Shown here: piece after piece, positions 33,057 through 44,500 of the stretch
Layout: each line of letters begins with the position of its first letter
Numbering within the stretch: position 1 is the first letter of the stretch
Origin: Endothia cerciana
Lineage: Eukaryota > Ascomycota > Sordariomycetes > Diaporthales > Cryphonectriaceae
Assembly (NCBI GenBank): GCA_026119935.1
Contig: JALRMH010000006.1
Location: forward strand, 1,054,001 to 1,118,000
DNA: 64,000 nt
Direction: 5' to 3'
Program-made: the position numbers and the translations under genes
The notes under the pieces: model-generated
The model's input: only the letters and a program-made list of their open reading frames with translations
What the model was told of the DNA's origin: nothing
Databases searched by the model: none

Positions 33057-34307
33057 CTAGGACTGAATCGCCGCGTTCTTGGCGTCTTGTGACTCCATCT
33101 CCTCGTCCCACTTGCCCAGCGGTGACAGTGGTGAGGCGAGGTCTGCCTTGATCGAGTTCTCGGTCTTGTCCTTCTGGGCCGACGAGCCAGGCAACGCCGG
33201 GAAGTCTTCGACTTTCAAGACGGGCTCTTTCGATGGTGCGGCCGGAGGCCCACCATGCTGCGGCGGTGAGTCGAAGGATTCATCCCTGTGGCCAGAGCCT
33301 CCACGGCCACCACGTCCCCTCCCGCCTCTCCCTCTGCCACGTCCTGCCCCGGCGCCGGTCATGAAGTCTGTATCATCAGTCACGGCGAACCTACTGCCGG
33401 ACAGCCCACCGCCCCTGCTTGGCACATTGCCGCGAACGCCCCCATTCGCGCCGCGGAAGTTATACCCGCCCCTCCTCCGGTCCTCCTCCACTGCTCTCTC
33501 CTCCTTGCCCTCATCCCACGAGCCACCGGCCTTGGCCTCCATCGCCTTGAGCTTGCGCTCCCTGTTCCGCTCGCGCTCATCGTCCATCTGCCTGCGGTCC
33601 ACGGCCTCGCGCCTCCGGCGCTCCGCCTCGTCGGCGCGGCGCTTCTTGGCATCCTCGGTCGCCTTCTCTATTGCGATCTCATGGGACTGCCTGTCCTGCT
33701 CCTGCTGCTTGAACTTGGCGGCGCGCTCGGCGTTCAGGATGGCCATCTTCCTCATCTTCTCGGCGAGCTGGTCCTCGGTGAGTTTCGTCCTGGGGTTGGA
33801 ACCCGAGGACATGCGCGCGTCGGAGGCCGGTTTCGGCCCATGGTGACGACGCTCGGCGTTGCTGTTATTGTCTGCCTTTGGGCCATGAGGCGCGGGGCTC
33901 GAAGGATGGGGGGAGCTGCTCGGGGCGGCATTGTTGTTGTTGTTGGTGTTGTTGTTATTATTAGTATTGTTGTTATGGCTGGAGTTGTTGGAGCGGTGGC
34001 TTCGCGGTGCACGGGGCGTGGAGGGAGGTGGCTCCTGGGTGGCGTGTCGCGACTGTAGGAGGCCCTTGGGCGCATCTATCGGCGACGCCACGGAGCCGGC
34101 GGTCGTAGGATTACTGGCGTTGGGAGTGCTCGAGGGCGGTTGGGCCGCGGGTGAGAGAGCTTCAGTAGTAACCGGGGCTGGAGCGGGAGATGGTGCCGCA
34201 GCTGGTGCCAGTGCTGGTTCTGGCGGGATCTCGTGTTGCTCCTCTACCGGCTCGAACTCGTCGGCAAAGAGGTCATCGTCGGTACGTCCGCCGAACTGGT
34301 CATCCAT
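33057..34307 (-). CDS. Asn-rich, coiled-coil, RGG-box protein with DFPALP motif (416 aa)
   Basis: A single exon on the minus strand. The N-terminus MDDQFGGRTDDDLFADEFEPVEEQ is acidic, followed by a Pro/Ala-rich linker and a poly-Asn region (two runs of five N, from GTT/ATT repeats at 33930-33976). KLTEDQLAEKMRKMAILNAERAAKF begins a long charged helix or coiled coil (residues about 172-270, rich in Glu, Arg, Lys). Then come an RGG patch (GRGRGRGGRGRGGRGG) and a conserved VEDFPALPGSS motif near the C-terminus. Comparable architecture occurs in fungal RNA- or ribosome-associated proteins; mRNA binding is inference. The reading frame after the TAG stop continues with LDKLPDFDPQLE, suggesting a lost or read-through C-terminus. 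Confidence 0.8.
   Translation of the reverse strand: MDDQFGGRTDDDLFADEFEPVEEQHEIPPEPALAPAAAPSPAPAPVTTEALSPAAQPPSSTPNASNPTTAGSVASPIDAPKGLLQSRHATQEPPPSTPRAPRSHRSNNSSHNNNTNNNNNTNNNNNAAPSSSPHPSSPAPHGPKADNNSNAERRHHGPKPASDARMSSGSNPRTKLTEDQLAEKMRKMAILNAERAAKFKQQEQDRQSHEIAIEKATEDAKKRRADEAERRRREAVDRRQMDDERERNRERKLKAMEAKAGGSWDEGKEERAVEEDRRRGGYNFRGANGGVRGNVPSRGGGLSGSRFAVTDDTDFMTGAGAGRGRGRGGRGRGGRGGSGHRDESFDSPPQHGGPPAAPSKEPVLKVEDFPALPGSSAQKDKTENSIKADLASPLSPLGKWDEEMESQDAKNAAIQS
33930..33976. repeat. GTT/ATT trinucleotide repeat coding for poly-Asn
   Basis: An interrupted array of GTT and ATT triplets on the plus strand (AAC/AAT on the coding strand) gives the two Asn runs of the RGG/Asn-rich protein. Confidence 0.8.
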
Positions 34308-35132
34308 GTTTGCTATATGCTGGAGGAGGGTTGATTGGATGGACGACCTGCGAGATTACTTGTTGGCCAACGGCAGTGAGAGTATGTATAAGGTCAATAA
34401 TGCTTGATGTGGGGTATGGAGGTCTTCGAGAGAGGGAGGTGTAGCAAGACAGCGCATTATAAGATTATGAAGTTTGAAGTTTTGGGAGGGGCGAGAACCG
34501 TGTCGGCTCGTCGCAGCTGTAGTGTCATAACAAAAATGGGATGAACTAGTGAGGGACAGTTCTAAGGTACAGTAGCAGTGCTTAGTCAGCACGTTCTACG
34601 ATATTCACCGAGCAGAGTCACCTCGTATAGTTCTTGTTGCCTCTCGTGCCTCTCGTCATGCCCTACTCGCTCCTAGTGACAATGGCATCCCGCTACCCCT
34701 GCAATAATGGTCGTCATGAGCAGGATCTTGACAGCCACGATGTGTCATGGCTCTATTAGTCTCGAAGGATTAGGGACTGGCAGCCGGTCGAACTACCGAG
34801 CGGCCTAGTGTCGTCTCCAACCTATTTGAGGCCACCGAAACCTTGTGACCCGTCGGTCCTGATCCTAGTCTTGGTGCTGGTCGAGGCTATAGAGTTCGAG
34901 GTCCCAAGATAGCCATCACAGTGGACCATGACCCCGCATGAGGGCCTGTTGGGCGCAGTCGACATGTCCGAGGTAAACGCAACTTGGCAATGCCCAAACA
35001 AACCTGGTATTGACCCCCCTTCCGGCCAGCCTGGATATCTCCTATACCTATTATAAAATGCTTGGGAAATCCACAGGAGGGGCAGCATTGATACAACTCC
35101 CCAGTAGGTGATCACTAGGATACATAATCAAG
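34308..35132. other. Intergenic region between divergent genes
   Basis: 0.8 kb holding the promoters of the RGG/Asn-rich gene (minus) and the alcohol dehydrogenase (plus). No further feature was recognised. Confidence 0.4.
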
Positions 35133-36460
35133 ATGTCCCCTACAAATATTGAGACCGAGGCCCTTATTGTGGGAAGTCCTGGGGCAGAATTCGAGCTCAC
35201 CCCCATTGTCCTAGACGAGGTCAGGGGGAATGAGGTACTGGTAGAGATGAAGTATTCAGGAATCTGCCACACTGTAAGCTCATCACCGCCTCGATGCTCC
35301 CCCCCAACCCTGCAGGTGCTGACACCGGACCCCAGGATATCGTCGTACAGACTGGCCAGCTGCCTGTCCCAGAGTATCCTGTCATCCTCGGCCACGAAGG
35401 GGCAGGTATCGTCAGGGCGATTGGGGAGGGCGTAAAGGACAAGTCTCTCCGGGTTGGCGACCAGGTCCTCCTGTCCTGGACCGTCTGCCAGAAGTGCACG
35501 CCATGTCTCGAGGGGCGGCCCACGTTCTGCATGGAGCACAACAACCTGAACTTCAAGGCCGTGAGGCTCCAGGACGGCAGCACGCCCGCGAGGCTCAAGG
35601 ACGGCAGCGCGACGGTCCGGAGCCAGTTCTTCGGGCATTCCTCCTTTGCGCGCATGTCGATCGTCGAAAGCTACAGCGTGGTCAAGTGCCCGGTGCCGGA
35701 CATGCTCCCCTGCTACGCGCCGTTGGGCTGTGGGTTCCAGACCGGCGCCGGCACAATCTTGAACGCTATCAGGCCGACGAAGAGCGCTAGTGTCGTCATA
35801 TTTGGCCTGGGGAGTGTCGGGCTCGCGGCCCTGATGGCTGCTGCGCATCTGGAGGTGAAGCAACTGGTTGGTGTTGACGTTGTCGACAGTAAGCTGGCGC
35901 TGGCGAGTGACTTTGGCGCCACGCATACTGTCAACTCGGCCAAGGAGGGCGGCGGCCTTGTTTCTCGGCTCAAGGAGATCACAGGCGGCGGCGCAGATGT
36001 GGCGATCGACTGCAGTGGCCATCCCCGTGCCCTCCAGGCTGCTTTGGACTGCATTGGCTACGGTGGGACGGCTGTTTCTGTGGGAGTGCCTCCCCCAGGA
36101 ATCAAGGTCGATCTGGATGCCCTTGCGTTCTTCATGGGCCACAAGACGTTTCGCTCGGTCATAGAAGGGCAGTCGACGCCGTCTGAGGTTTGGGATCTCC
36201 ATACACAATCATGCGTTCCGTGCATTTGCATGCTGATATTTCTCCACAACAGTTCCTACCGGAGCTCATCGAGCTTCACCAGAATGGAAGGTTTCCCATC
36301 GATAAGATCTGCAAGGTTTATTCCGTCAAGGACTTCAACCAGGCCTTGCACGATATGCACGAGGGAAAGGTACAAACGCCCCCCATACCTTCTGCCTCCG
36401 AACATGACTGACGGACAAAAACCAATTCAGGTGATAAAACCCATCATCAGATGGGACTAA
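35133..36460 (+). CDS. Zinc-dependent alcohol dehydrogenase, aryl-alcohol type (379 aa, 3 introns)
   Basis: Exons 35133-35273, 35336-36187, 36253-36369 and 36431-36460 (1140 bases). It is a medium-chain NAD(P)-dependent dehydrogenase. Correct splicing of intron 1 (acceptor CCCCAG at 35334-35335) creates the invariant CHTD sequence; the nearer CTGCAG acceptor breaks the frame. Catalytic zinc ligands: C45 (SGICHT), H67 with E68 (LGHEGAGIV) and the later Cys in LGCGFQTGAG. The structural zinc loop is CQKCTPCLEGRPTFC. The cofactor fold is FGLGSVGLAALMAAAHL with VDVVDSKLALASDFGATH. The sequence resembles fungal aryl or benzyl alcohol dehydrogenases; the substrate is not defined. The last exon codes only 9 residues. 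Cytosolic, no targeting signal. It is convergent with the GH94 gene. Confidence 0.92.
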
Positions 36461-36907
36461 GCACGTCCATACCCATGTCACCCGAAAGTGCTGCCGCGAT
36501 TCGTCCTTCATACTGCTCGGCCCTGTAAATGTCAAGAATTATATGCCGGGCAGACTCTCAGCTTCTACGCTGTCGAGAGACTGTTGGCCTGTAAACCACG
36601 GTAGCAAAGTTATGCCAGTCCTTTTGGAGTTCCAGTTCTGCATATACTTGGAATAGAAGGTGTTGGTGATGTGGAAGGGTACGTGCACCCGGATGTCAGT
36701 GAATCTGGTACATGGAGGAGGGTACTGCATACACTGTATAATATCAGGCTGGCATGTATTTCTCATACGTGACATTTCGCCTCATGCTTCCTTCTCATTG
36801 TTTCTTCCTGCTCGTATTCTGGCTTATATTCAGCAATGTCATCTATACTGGTTAGTCTTATTGGGAAGTTTTGCTGCATGATAAATCCCTTTTTCGTAAT
36901 AGGTGCT
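36461..36907. other. Convergent intergenic region
   Basis: 447 bases, the 3' flanks of the dehydrogenase and GH94 genes. No feature was recognised. Confidence 0.4.
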
Positions 36908-39304
36908 CTATTCATATGGCACCATGACCGAAACCTGATACTTCTTTCCGGCCTGAACGTTGGTGACATGTGTTCCAGGCAGCCTTTGATCATCCAACAT
37001 GACCTCGACAGCCTTTACATCACCGCGCCGGATGTCCACGTGCAACTGAGCCCCACGGAACAACCGCTTCACCCTGATGCCCTCCCAATCCGACGGCAGC
37101 CGCGGGTCCACCCGCAATCCCTTGGCGTCGCCACGCAGGCCGCAGAGGCCCTCGATGAAGCTCCTATAAACCCACGATACCGTCCCGGTATTGAACAGCT
37201 GGCTGGACCGTCCCGCCCTATCCGGAAATTCTTTCCACCCGCCCCGGTAGTAATTCGGGATATATACCGGCAGTTGTCCCCTGCGCACATAATCATCCTC
37301 ACCCGGGCCAGGCAGCATCTGCCTGAGCAAGCGGTAAGCGCGATCCGCCCGGCCAATGCTGTACAGAGCGTGGACGTAGAAAGCCGCGGCGTGGTTATAC
37401 ACGGCGCCGTTCTCGCCTTGGCCGGGGAACTTCTGCGTCACCCGCCCAATGTCCTCCCGCATCCCAGTGAAGGGAGGCCAGAACATCAGCACGCCGTACG
37501 GCGTACCCAGCATCTCGTCGACGTGCTGCAGCATCTTCTCGGTCTGCGCCTCGTCCGCCGCACCGCCGAGGATCGACCAGGCCTGCGGGTTCAGCCAGAG
37601 CTTCCCCTCGCCGTCACTTTTCACGCCGAATGACACCCCGTCGTCTGTGATGCCCCGCGCGAACCAGTCCCCGTCCCAGAGGTACCTGTTGGCCGCCCCG
37701 TTCACCTCCTTGGCCCCTCCCACGTACCTTGCAGCTAGGTCTGATCTGCCAAATTGCGAGCAAATGTCCGCCCAGAGCTTGAGTGCGTACCCCGTTGCCA
37801 CGGTCAGCCAACCGGATACGCCCTGCCCCTTCGGCCCGACCATATTCATCGGGTCACACCAGTCACCCTCGGCAATGTAGCTCAGGCCGCGGTGATCTCG
37901 GGCGGAGCCCGACAGCAGCCAGTCCATCGCCCGGCACAGGCGCTCCAACACAGTCAAGGTGACCCCGTGTGCATCCGTGACGCCCTCCTCGAGAATGTCG
38001 GAATCGGCTGTCTCGTTTAGGTACACTTCCAGAGCGATCGGCAGCCAGATGCAGTGATCGGTATGCGGGACCTGGTTGATATACTTGAGCTCCGCGTCAG
38101 GGGACAGCAGAATGCCGTCTGGCATGGCGCCTGTCTTCTCCTGCTGAGACAGGGCTGTCAAGATGGCTTTGCGAGCCACGGGTGGATCGATGTAGGCCAT
38201 TCCCATATTGTCCTGGAGGTAATTGCGAGTCTGCGGGTCGGTCGTCAGGCGGTTCACGTTGCCGTGGTAAAAGACTTGTCGCGGCAGCCAGTTGTTGACA
38301 AAATCGTCGAGGTGGGGATCCGGTGTCTGAATGGTGAGGCAGCCGGCGCCCCCACGGATGTAGGCGTCGTAATCTTGGGCGGCTGTCGAGAAGCCTTCCT
38401 CGTGAAGATACTTGCTCCTCAGGGACTGGATCTCGGCGTCGTGCAGAGCGGGACCAAACATGAAGCGATATGTCTGACCCTGGCCCGGCTCGAGTTCAAG
38501 ACGGTATTGTACCGCCGCTGCAGGTGTCTCGTATCGTGCGTCGCTCCTTGTCAACTCTGGGGCTTCCAATATCGCCGAGGGTGCCTGGAGGCCACCTTCT
38601 CCCTCGAAAGCCTCCTGTCTGGCTTCCCACGCTATCGGCGGGACGCTGCAGAGGAAATACGTCTTGTCCTTCAGCTTCTTGTTCTTGAAGTAGTCCTCCG
38701 CCTTTTGATACGGCGTCACGCTGCTCGCAACAATTCCAGACAGGTCCTCTCGGTACTCTGCGCCCTGGTTCATCCACGACATGTACCCGATCGTGAAGTA
38801 TGGATAGACGCTGATCATCCTCCTGCGAGACGACGTATTGGTGACTCTCACGGTCCAGAGCTCGACCACATCGTGTGTGGGCAACGTCAGCGTCATCACC
38901 ACCCTCGCCCCGTCCAGCCCCTCGACCGTCCACGATGCATCGCTCTTCCCCACGGAGAACACAAATTTCTCCGGCCTGGCCCGCACTGGCTCATGGGGTG
39001 CAGAGAAGACCGCGCCCGTCTCCTCATCCTTCACGTACACGAAGCGGCCCGGGTGGTGGGAATAGTAGTTCTGCTCCGGCTGCATGAACGTCCTTCCCTC
39101 GATGTTTGGCGCGTGCGAGTACTTGGCCGGCTCGGGTTGCATAAACTGCGCGGTGGTGTAGCCCCGGCAGGTGAAGTGGATCATCATCCTCTGGTTCCAG
39201 AGAAAGCCGCCGGCTTTGGGAAGGGCCGTTGGGCTGGTGAGTTCGTAGCGGTCTCCATCCTCAGTTGGGCCGAGGAGATCGTGGACTACGTCTGATGAGG
39301 GCAT
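36908..39304 (-). CDS. GH94 phosphorylase, cellobionic acid phosphorylase-like (798 aa)
   Basis: A single exon on the minus strand with no signal peptide, so cytosolic. GH94 enzymes split beta-glucosides with inorganic phosphate to glucose-1-phosphate. The fungal NdvB-like branch acts on cellobionic acid (cellobionate + Pi to glucose-1-phosphate + gluconate). Visible features: an N-terminal beta-sandwich beginning YELTSPTALPKAGGFLWNQRMM, FMQPEPAKYSHAP, HHPGRFVYVKDEETG, VYPYFTIGYMSWMNQ, then the helical (alpha/alpha)6 barrel with the catalytic segment YIAEGDWCDPMNMVG. D484 is the probable general acid (DWND in bacterial members; here DWCD). Later landmarks are LNPQAWSILGGA, FPGQGENGAVYNHAAAFY and FNTGTVSWVYR. 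Length fits the family. It could use the aldonic products of the AA9 enzyme at 20-21 kb. Confidence 0.92.
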   Translation of the reverse strand: MPSSDVVHDLLGPTEDGDRYELTSPTALPKAGGFLWNQRMMIHFTCRGYTTAQFMQPEPAKYSHAPNIEGRTFMQPEQNYYSHHPGRFVYVKDEETGAVFSAPHEPVRARPEKFVFSVGKSDASWTVEGLDGARVVMTLTLPTHDVVELWTVRVTNTSSRRRMISVYPYFTIGYMSWMNQGAEYREDLSGIVASSVTPYQKAEDYFKNKKLKDKTYFLCSVPPIAWEARQEAFEGEGGLQAPSAILEAPELTRSDARYETPAAAVQYRLELEPGQGQTYRFMFGPALHDAEIQSLRSKYLHEEGFSTAAQDYDAYIRGGAGCLTIQTPDPHLDDFVNNWLPRQVFYHGNVNRLTTDPQTRNYLQDNMGMAYIDPPVARKAILTALSQQEKTGAMPDGILLSPDAELKYINQVPHTDHCIWLPIALEVYLNETADSDILEEGVTDAHGVTLTVLERLCRAMDWLLSGSARDHRGLSYIAEGDWCDPMNMVGPKGQGVSGWLTVATGYALKLWADICSQFGRSDLAARYVGGAKEVNGAANRYLWDGDWFARGITDDGVSFGVKSDGEGKLWLNPQAWSILGGAADEAQTEKMLQHVDEMLGTPYGVLMFWPPFTGMREDIGRVTQKFPGQGENGAVYNHAAAFYVHALYSIGRADRAYRLLRQMLPGPGEDDYVRRGQLPVYIPNYYRGGWKEFPDRAGRSSQLFNTGTVSWVYRSFIEGLCGLRGDAKGLRVDPRLPSDWEGIRVKRLFRGAQLHVDIRRGDVKAVEVMLDDQRLPGTHVTNVQAGKKYQVSVMVPYE

Positions 39305-39450
39305 GGCGGAGTGGTGTGATCGCAGAACTTCAGATGACTAGACCACCGATGGTGCCATATGAATGAGCGTTGGTCTCAAATACACTGAAGTCGTGACTTT
39401 ACATAGTGTCTGAGAGGTCGACATTGTCAGCGTAGGATGTAATACAACAG

Positions 39451-39457
39451 TATATAG
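39451..39457 (-). promoter_or_regulatory. TATA-like box of the GH94 gene
   Basis: TATATAG on the plus strand (CTATATA on the minus strand) lies about 150 bases upstream of the ATG at 39304. Confidence 0.35.
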
Positions 39458-40979
39458 GTATGCTATGGAACTAACGGCAGGGCTTTCCGTGTAGCAGCCA
39501 CCCAAGACTTGAAAATGGTTGGTGGAAGCGGCGGTTATAAGACCGCCAGCCTCTTGGGGAAGACCAGTCCCTGTCAGAGAATTTAGCCTCAATTCAACGG
39601 TACTGAATTAGATTGGGACCAGGCAAAACTTCGGGACTCTTTACATCTTTCTTCTCGGCCGGTATCATATGTGACAGCAGGGTCTTTGAACGAGTAGAAC
39701 CGGTCAACAGGGCTTTGTTGATTTGGACACATCCTTGATCATATGGCAGTACGTTTTGATTCCCACTACACCGATGCCTTCTTCAAAGCGAAATCGCAGT
39801 AATTAGCTTAATAAGATAGACATAGCCAAGGACAACAAACCCATTATTTTCATCCATAGAACAAACTGTTGTTAGCATCCCGGGAGGCTTGATGGTCATG
39901 GCCACCAGATCTCTTGGGTAAGTGACAAACGAGAAGCATTTAACGCACTAGTTAGCTTGAAGAGCCATACTTACGTTAGCATATACCTTGAAGAGATCAT
40001 CGGCCGGATAAGGTCAGAAATGGTCTCGAGGTCAAAGCGGACTCGTGATCTATCCAGCCTATATTATCTCCTTCCTCCTTTGCCCTCTCTCTTTCCTTCT
40101 CGTAGCCTTAGTGCTCTTGAATTTTTTTCTCTCTAATTAATCACAACAATTCAAGGTTGGAGGACGAAGACATATCGCAGTAGAATGGAAATCATGTTAT
40201 TGAAAATAAATAGATATCGACTATCCAGGTCACAACAGTATAACGATGGGGAACCCGCTAACAATAGCTGAGCAAAAAGGGAGTATCAATATGGGACCTC
40301 GATATCTTGTCAAGTTCTCAATTCATAGAGCCGCTCTGTTCTGGATGTGCAGTAGAACGCTCTTGTGTGGAAGCCAGGAACAGATTTAAACAGTGGGTTT
40401 AATTGCAGAGTTGGACGCTGGAAATCAAATGCCGTGTCCCGGAAGACGCCAATGCAAGTTGCGCTCGGGGTAATTCCACCACTGTCCGTATTATTAACAT
40501 ATTTCTGGCACTTTGTCTCTCTGCTTCTTCGAGACTGGGCCGGTTGGAGGCCGCGAAAGCCCGGAAGCTTTCAGGGCAAGTACACATGTGCTGTCTCTAT
40601 CCTCCACGACTTTCTGCTGCGAAAGTCATTGATATGTTAATAAGCACCTCCTGCAGAGACAATTTTTAGTGAGCAAGTAGGACGTAATCTCGAGCGGGCC
40701 CTGGTAGGCGGAATCCCAATACTTCTTCCTGACCTGGACGAGTGTGATAGAGAACGATGATCAAGCTTCATATGAGGAAGCCGACTCATCTCAGGCTCTC
40801 CTGAGTGGCTATATTTCTCCTGGTATTGCCAGGTCTCAGGGAGATGTCTTGAGAACCTGCAGTACTATGTATTGAACTACTGTCCAAAGGCCGACCCACA
40901 CAATGACTTTTTGGATATAATCCGGCTCAAGGCAACTATAAGCGATATCTATTTATCTGTACGCTTAGATATGTTAATT

Positions 40980-41029
40980 GAGGGAGGGGAAGAAGAAAAG
41001 AAAGAAAGAAGAAAGAAAGAAAAGAAAGG
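40980..41029. repeat. Homopurine tract (GAAA-type repeats), 50 bases
   Basis: Fifty consecutive purines composed of GGGA and repeated GAAA/GAA units. Such tracts can form triplex DNA or exclude nucleosomes. Confidence 0.85.
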
Positions 41030-41516
41030 CACATCAGCAGGTCGATAATGCTATGCAGATTCTTTCGAATCCAGGTTTCATTACGTCGCACTTGGAAGGA
41101 TTTGATGTCATTTGAGTATTGTCCAGGGGAAGACATCATTTCCGTAAGCGACCGTCATAGCACCATGCGAGGCTTTCATGTTCTAACAGGCAACGTCCCT
41201 GATACGTAGCCTCAGCTGCTGCAGGGGTCTTGCAGGGTCTGTCCAGTACGAGAATGAGGTTGGAAGAGATCTATCTGCTGAATTTCATACGCCCTTCGTC
41301 CCAGGCTGCTGACCACTAACGCGTCTCGACTGCCCGATGTAGCTCGCCGACGAAGACGCGCCATTACGTTGCCTAGATGCTATATGCATTTTCTGTGCAC
41401 TCACCGACTTTGTTCACATGCTCATATTATTTTGCAAGCCATCCCATACCACTGGCCAGTTTAAAATGTATCGATTGATGTGCTACATATAGACAACAAA
41501 CCCACACGTTAAAGGG

Positions 41517-41525
41517 TATATATAT
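41517..41525 (+). promoter_or_regulatory. TATA box of the ABC transporter gene
   Basis: TATATATAT lies about 72-80 bases upstream of the ATG at 41596. Confidence 0.5.
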
Positions 41526-41595
41526 GGACGATATCCCGTCCTCTATTTAGATCTTAGAAATTTCCCAGTTCGTTGCCACAACAACATCGACCGCC

Positions 41596-44500
41596 ATGAA
41601 CACTTTGGTGTTGAGTAACGACGGTTCCGTCAAGTCGTCCCAGCACCCTTTTGTCACCTTGGGCATCATGCTGCATAATGGAACGGACAGAGTCAGCAAC
41701 TCGACATGCTCTACTGATTGGACCTTCGGTCCACTGGTGCGTAATTGCCAAAGGGATTTCGACTTCACACTGTTGTTTGAAGAAAGCATCTTATCCATTG
41801 CTCCATCATCTCTTTTCATAGTCTTTGCTTTCTTCCGAATACTATCCTTGAGAAGGCGCAAAGCGGAAGTGACCATCAGAGAAGCAGCCCTGAAGTTCAG
41901 CAAGCTCGTAAGTTTTTACATTTCCGCCAACTGAAGCGACGTGATCATGTCTGACGGAAAAGTAGGCTATGATCTTCACACTGGGGATTGCCAATTTTGC
42001 AATGCTTGCTAAAATCCTGGGGCTTGGCGCACCTGTTAACCATTGGAGGCTCGCTTCTGCGGCAGTATCTGTCCTGACTGTTGTCCCCATGAGTCTTCTG
42101 TCTTTTCATGAGCATACAACGCAATCGAGGACGTCACTTTTGCTGAGTGCATATCTCGTCGTTTCTCTGTGTCTGGGAGTTGTTCGGGCTCGTACGGCTT
42201 GGCTAGTCTTTAGTGGCGATACTTATACCATCTTGTTCACCGCTAGTATAGTCCTTACGGCAATCATCACGATCTTGGAGGCTGTGCCAAAAAGACACCC
42301 AGACAGGACGAAGCTTCAAGAGACCAGCCCTGAAGAGACGAGCGGGCTCTTCTCATTAGCATTCGTCACATGGCTCATCCCTCTGATTCGCCTGGGCAAC
42401 CGCAAGATCCTCGACACGGAGGATATGTTCCCTCTCGACTCCCAACTTTCGGCGGATGTAATATCTAGGGATTTTCGGAAGACATGGCAAGGCAAGAAAG
42501 GCTCATCGCATAGATGGTTGATAACTGTCCTAGTCAGGTCCTTCTGGTGGTCGCTCTTCCTACCCGTTCCGAGCCGTGTCGCTTTGCTCCTTTTCTCTTT
42601 CTGCCAACCCTTCTTCATCCGAAGTCTCATCAGCTACCTGCAGGATGATTCCCCAAGCGATCACACTACCAAATTCGCCTTGATATTGGCCAGCATCTGC
42701 ATATACAGCGGCATCGCGCTGTCGGAGACATCCTTCAAATACCTCAACAACCGCGCATTCACCAAAGTCCGCAGCGCGCTCACGACCGCCGTCTTCCAGA
42801 GCTCAATTGAGCTTAAGTCCACGCACCTGGACACGGCAGTCTTGACTCTCATGAGTACGGACATCGAGCGCATCGATATGGGCCTGAGAGCCTTCCATGA
42901 AGTCTGGGCCAACACGCTCGAAGTGATCCTCGCAGCCTGGCTCCTGCAGCAACAGCTCGGGCCGGCGTTCCTGGCCCCCATCGTCGGTGTCATCATCTGC
43001 GCGTTTGTGACGACTTGGATCAGCAGCCTCGCTGGGCCGAGGGTTGCGAAGTGGACGGCGCACACCGAGGGCCGGGTGGCGCTGACGAGCGCCGTGGTGT
43101 CGAACATGAAGCCTATCAAGTTTTCAGGCTTAGCCGAGTCCACGGCGGCCTCGCTGCAGGAGGCAAGGGAGCGGGAGATAGATGCCGGCACCTCGTACAG
43201 AATGATCACCGTGTTTTCGATCTTCAATGCCTTCGTGCCGGAATTTCTCATCCCGGTTGCAACATTCGTGGTGGCTGCTGGACGGCGGCTGGCCATGGCG
43301 CAGATCTTCGCGAGCTTGTCGTACTTGCGGCTGATTACTGCGCCTCTGAGCCAGTTGTTCCAGAGGGTGCCGTTCATGATGACAGCGTTCACGAGCCTGG
43401 ACCGTGTCCAGGGTTTTCTGGACAAAGAGCAGCGCGCAGACTACCGAGTCTTCGAGTCCTCGGATGCTGTCGGTGAACGAGATGGCGCCGCCATCACCCT
43501 CGACAACCTGAAGGTGGGCTGGACCCAAGACAAGTGGCAGCTCCGTGACCTGAACCTGATCATTCCCAAATCCCAAATCACCATCTTCACGGGCCCAGTG
43601 GCATCCGGCAAGTCGACGCTCTGCAGGGCGCTCCTGGGCGAAGCCACATTCACCGAAGGCACCGTCATGTTCCACCAGCAGCGACTGCGGATTGGTTACT
43701 GTGACCAGACGGCCTTCCTCATCAACGGATCCATCAGGTCCAACATTATCGGCTTCCAGACCTTCGACGGTGTCCTGTACGACGAAGTCTTGGACACCGT
43801 CTTGCTCAAAGCCGATCTTCGGGCCTTGCCCAAGGGAGACGCGACCGAGGTTGGGAGTGGAGGTGTCACTCTCAGCGGTGGTGAGAAGCAGCGGGTCGCT
43901 CTCGCACGCGCTCTGTACCTGAACACAGACACCTACATCCTGGACGATTTCACCGTGGGTCTGGACAGGCCGACCGCTGATGAGATCATCAGACGCCTGT
44001 TGCGGCCCGAGGGTTTTCTCGGTCGCAGACAGGCCACCGTCGTCTGGTCCACACACTCCATCCAGTATTTGTCCATGGCTCAGCGTGTCATCGCTTTGGC
44101 CACAGATGGTCGTGTGCTCCACCAGGGATGCCCAGACGAAGTGCTCCAGGACCGCAAAGTCACACTGATCTTGGGAGAGGACGAGAGTAAGCCGGATGAA
44201 GACGCAAGACGTGTCACTGACAGCCATGAAGCCAAAGAAGACAGTGAAATAGACGCCTCCCGCGCGCTGAACGGAGCCTCCATCTATGCCCACTACTTCT
44301 CATCTTTTGGCACGCCCCTCATCATCACCGCCGTTATCACGGGTCTCTTCTTCGGCTTCTTCTCCAACGCAGGTGCGGTATGGCTCAAGACCTGGGCCGA
44401 AAACACCTTCTCGATTCCCGGCCCACTCAGCCACATTAACGCCTTCTATCTTGGCATCTATGCCGCCATCAACATCATGGCGCTGGCCAGCCTGTGTGCC

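Larger units (their letters stand above)
39305..41595. other. AT-richer divergent intergenic region, 2.3 kb
   Basis: Between the GH94 gene (minus) and the ABC transporter (plus). It holds TATA elements for both genes and a 50-base homopurine tract (40980-41029). No gene was supported. Confidence 0.5.

Noticed and set aside
38054..39295. Long open frame (about 413 codons) on the plus strand
   Set aside because: It lies antisense to the GH94 gene, which has full domain support. GC-rich codon use commonly opens the opposite strand.
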